20,433 bases of DNA from assembly GCA_049999725.1 (NCBI GenBank), contig JBNGIS010018395.1, forward strand, positions 1-20,433. The letters are read 5' to 3'. Of this stretch, positions 19,991-20,433 are shown one piece after another (positions within the stretch are counted from its first letter, which is position 1; every line of letters starts with the position of its first letter). The position numbers and the translations under genes are program-made. Origin of the DNA: Haplomitrium mnioides (lineage: Eukaryota > Marchantiophyta > Haplomitriopsida > Calobryales). The notes below the pieces were generated by a model. It searched no databases. It was given only the letters and a program-made list of their open reading frames with translations, and was not told the origin of the DNA.

Positions 19991-20433
19991 CCTCAGTGAC
20001 CAAATTAAAGAAGGGTAAGAGAGACAAGAAATGTCTGGAAGAAGTAAAGAACAAATCACGTTAACATTAAGTGACCAAATTAATGAAGGGTAAAAGAGAC
20101 AAGAAAGATCTAGAACGAGTAAAGAACAAATCGCGTTAACCATCAACGACCAAATTAAATAGGGGTAAGAGAGACAAGAAAGATCTGGAAGGAGTAAAGA
20201 ACAAATCACGTTAACCCCTCATTGACTAAATCAAAGAAAGGTAAGAGAGGCAAGAAAGATCTTGAAGGAGTAAAGAACAAATCGCGTTAACCCTCATTGA
20301 AAAAATTAAATAAGGTTAAGAGAGACCAGAAATGTCTCGAAGGAGTGAAGAACAAATCATGTTAACCATGAGTGACCAAATTAAAGAAGGGTAAGAGAGA
20401 CAAGAATGATCTGGAAGGAGTAAAGAACAAATC
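19991..20433 (+). repeat. Block B, copy 2, cut by the window end
   Basis: Partner of 226-670: a GAAGTAAAGAAC monomer, ATTAATGAAGGG with AGAACGAG, CCATCAACGACC with TAGGGGTAAG, GAAAGGTAAGAGAGGC, CATTGAAAAAATTAAATAAGG with GAGAGACCAGAAATG, and CCATGAGTGACC with GAATGATCTGG. The match is still running when the window stops, so the block is longer than what is visible. Confidence 0.85.

Larger units (their letters stand above)
1..20433 (+). repeat. 75-bp tandem satellite array, about 272 head-to-tail monomers
   Basis: The same motifs (GTTAACCCTC, TGACCAAATTAAAG, GAAGGGTAAGAG, AAGATCT, GGAGTAAAGAACAAATC) recur every 75 bases from the first base to the last, always in one orientation. The window starts at unit position 6 and ends near position 73. 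Long stretches keep perfect 75-bp register: CCCTC falls at 1 and again at 2101, exactly 28 units later. Phase drifts only through scattered 1-2 bp indels, one 11-bp deletion and the N gap. The consensus holds about 34 A, 19 G, 11 C and 11 T. No unique sequence, inverted monomer or inserted element interrupts the array. It is described here as a eukaryotic satellite; the family and the species are not recognised. Since nothing else is present, this entry also accounts for every gene-free stretch. Confidence 0.97.

Noticed and set aside
233-20209. Roughly thirty open reading frames of 67-317 codons, all on the minus strand, as genes for a 25-residue-repeat protein
   Set aside because: All but a few use the one frame the monomer leaves open by chance, the others a second frame opened by variants. 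They start and stop wherever single substitutions create ATG or stops, overlap across indels, and two cover the N gap. No promoter, non-repeat domain, signal peptide followed by a conserved body, or codon-level conservation is seen.
1-20433. CRISPR array
   Set aside because: The direct repeats are contiguous with no unique spacers, the 75-bp unit is too long, and the repeats are diverged throughout. No cas-like sequence is present.
1-20433. Telomeric repeat tract, because TTAACCCT and CCCTAA occur
   Set aside because: These are single fragments inside a 75-bp unit. There is no tandem run of a 6-7 bp telomere motif.
1-20433. CENP-B box or other known centromere-protein motif
   Set aside because: Scanning the monomer and its common variants on both strands by eye, I found no stretch that fits the CENP-B box core (TTCG..A..CGGG). 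A centromere role can be neither claimed nor excluded.
1-20433. Nucleosome phasing because two monomers equal 150 bp
   Set aside because: The near match to 147 bp is a numerical coincidence without further signal. The A-runs of the unit are short and not evenly spaced at a helical period.
1-20433. Transposable element or its terminal repeats
   Set aside because: No reverse transcriptase, transposase, poly(A) tail, inverted termini or target-site duplications are seen. The 75-bp register runs through the whole window.
1-20433. Hormone-receptor or HNF1-like binding sites (GGTCA, GTTAAC) as regulatory elements
   Set aside because: Both are short half-sites expected by chance. Their recurrence only reflects the repetition of the monomer.

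Overview
The whole 20,433-base window is one head-to-tail tandem satellite array with a period of 75 bp, about 272 monomers, broken only by a 10-N assembly gap at 13717-13726. I see no protein gene, RNA gene, transposon or unique DNA. Long satellite arrays of this kind are typical of eukaryotic heterochromatin (pericentromeric, subtelomeric or interstitial). The unit's overlapping CpGs show C-to-T and G-to-A decay, which hints at a genome that methylates CpG. I cannot name the species or a known satellite family.

Monomer numbering starts at the G of GTTAAC, so base 1 of the window is unit position 6. Landmarks in order are GTTAAC (1-6), CCCTC (6-10), TGACCAAATTAAAG (13-26), GAAGGGTAAGAG (26-37), ACAAGAAAGATCT (40-52), GGAAGGAGTAAAG (53-65) and AACAAATCGC (66-75). 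The consensus I read by eye is about 40% GC and 71% purine on the + strand. Most monomers differ from it at a handful of positions. The minus strand has one reading frame that is open through the consensus (25 codons per unit). Because 75 is divisible by 3, this yields many chance open frames of 67-317 codons; they are not genes.

The informative layer is above the monomer. Diagnostic variants recur in the same order in blocks of several monomers, showing amplification and exchange in multi-monomer segments. Layout: 61-330 repeats at 1037-1306 (13 units away); 226-670 repeats at the end of the window (19991-20433); 2101-2400 repeats at 7726-8025, exactly 75 units away; 3301-3839 repeats at 4276-4814 (13 units); 5926-6735 repeats at 9678-10487 and, with two monomers missing, at 12151-12742; 6826-7350 repeats at 8326-8850 (20 units); 14750-16260 repeats directly at 16475-17985 (23 units). 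One composite block, called HOR-A here, occurs complete or truncated seven times, starting near 3601, 4576, 10878, 12903, 15192, 16918 and 19615. The array is a patchwork of overlapping duplications rather than one uniform higher-order repeat.

No genes act together here. Possible function is limited to chromatin or transcript-level effects: a strongly purine-rich strand, a splice-donor-like and poly(A)-signal-like motif in each + strand monomer, and an acceptor-like motif on the minus strand. These are inferences from sequence alone.
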